The translations under genes were made by a program, and so were the position numbers. Positions 5,777 through 5,841 of a stretch of DNA of 5,841 bases are shown here, piece by piece (the stretch's first letter is position 1; every line of letters begins with the position of its first letter). Source of the DNA: Methanobacterium sp. PtaU1.Bin242 (GTDB taxonomy: Archaea > Methanobacteriota > Methanobacteria > Methanobacteriales > Methanobacteriaceae); the NCBI GenBank assembly GCA_002067565.1, contig MVQZ01000243.1, positions 1 to 5,841 of the forward strand, read 5' to 3'. Under the pieces are notes generated by a model. That model was not told the origin of the DNA and searched no databases. It saw only the letters and a list, made by a program, of their open reading frames with translations.

Positions 5777-5841
5777 ATGGATGTACTCGTTGTAACCATA
5801 ATGCTGGTGCTTTTCATTTTCCTGATGGTGTTTGTTTTCTC
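5777..5841 (+). CDS. Partial gene, hydrophobic N-terminus, unknown product
   Basis: An open frame from the ATG at 5777 runs to the window edge (21 full codons). After MD the visible residues are almost all hydrophobic (Val, Leu, Met, Phe, Ile), so it starts with a membrane helix or signal anchor. It has a ribosome binding site and its own upstream TATA-like box. The absence of positive charges before the helix suggests a small membrane protein or the first helix of a multi-spanning one. The function cannot be told from this fragment. Confidence 0.55.
   Translation, partial: MDVLVVTIMLVLFIFLMVFVF

Noticed and set aside
1..5841. Mobile element, CRISPR, tRNA or rRNA
   Set aside because: No transposase, integrase, spaced repeat array, cloverleaf or rRNA-like sequence was seen on either strand.

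Overview
The window looks archaeal, most likely a methanogen of the Methanobacteriales (Methanobacterium-like). The evidence is AT-rich DNA, GGTGAT/GTGAT-type ribosome binding sites that match the archaeal 16S tail, TTTATA-type promoter boxes, a canonical class III (type IV pilin-like) signal peptide, and exported proteins dense in N-glycosylation sequons. The order-level assignment is inference; no marker gene is present.

Layout: two transcription units diverge from an AT-rich intergenic region (515-754). Leftward lies a small classical class III signal-peptide pilin (514 to 104), followed by the first codons of another leftward gene that leaves the window (65 to <1). Rightward lies a compact five-gene run (755-5673) with gaps of only 4 to 13 bases. 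It holds two related membrane-anchored surface proteins (299 and 689 aa), a 368-aa anchored surface protein, a 133-aa pilin-like protein and a 133-aa anchored protein with a C-terminal PepSY-like domain. A separate promoter-like site follows, then the start of a short hydrophobic gene running off the right edge (5777 to >5841).

The first four rightward proteins begin with an acidic cluster, then Lys-Gly-Phe/Tyr, then one hydrophobic helix: a variant of the pilin-type leader in which the usual Gln after the cleavage site is replaced by an aromatic residue. They also share a short Gly/aromatic beta-strand motif. The likely reading is an operon of pilin-like surface subunits, with the 689-aa protein as a large beta-rich, adhesin-like component. 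No assembly ATPase, membrane platform, peptidase or archaellum gene is visible, so the machinery must lie elsewhere. Four rightward starts were chosen downstream of the longest open frame because the ribosome binding site falls inside the longer version (three genes) or because the extension overlaps the preceding gene (two genes; one start meets both criteria).

Gene functions here are family-level or structural inferences from sequence alone; no database search was possible.
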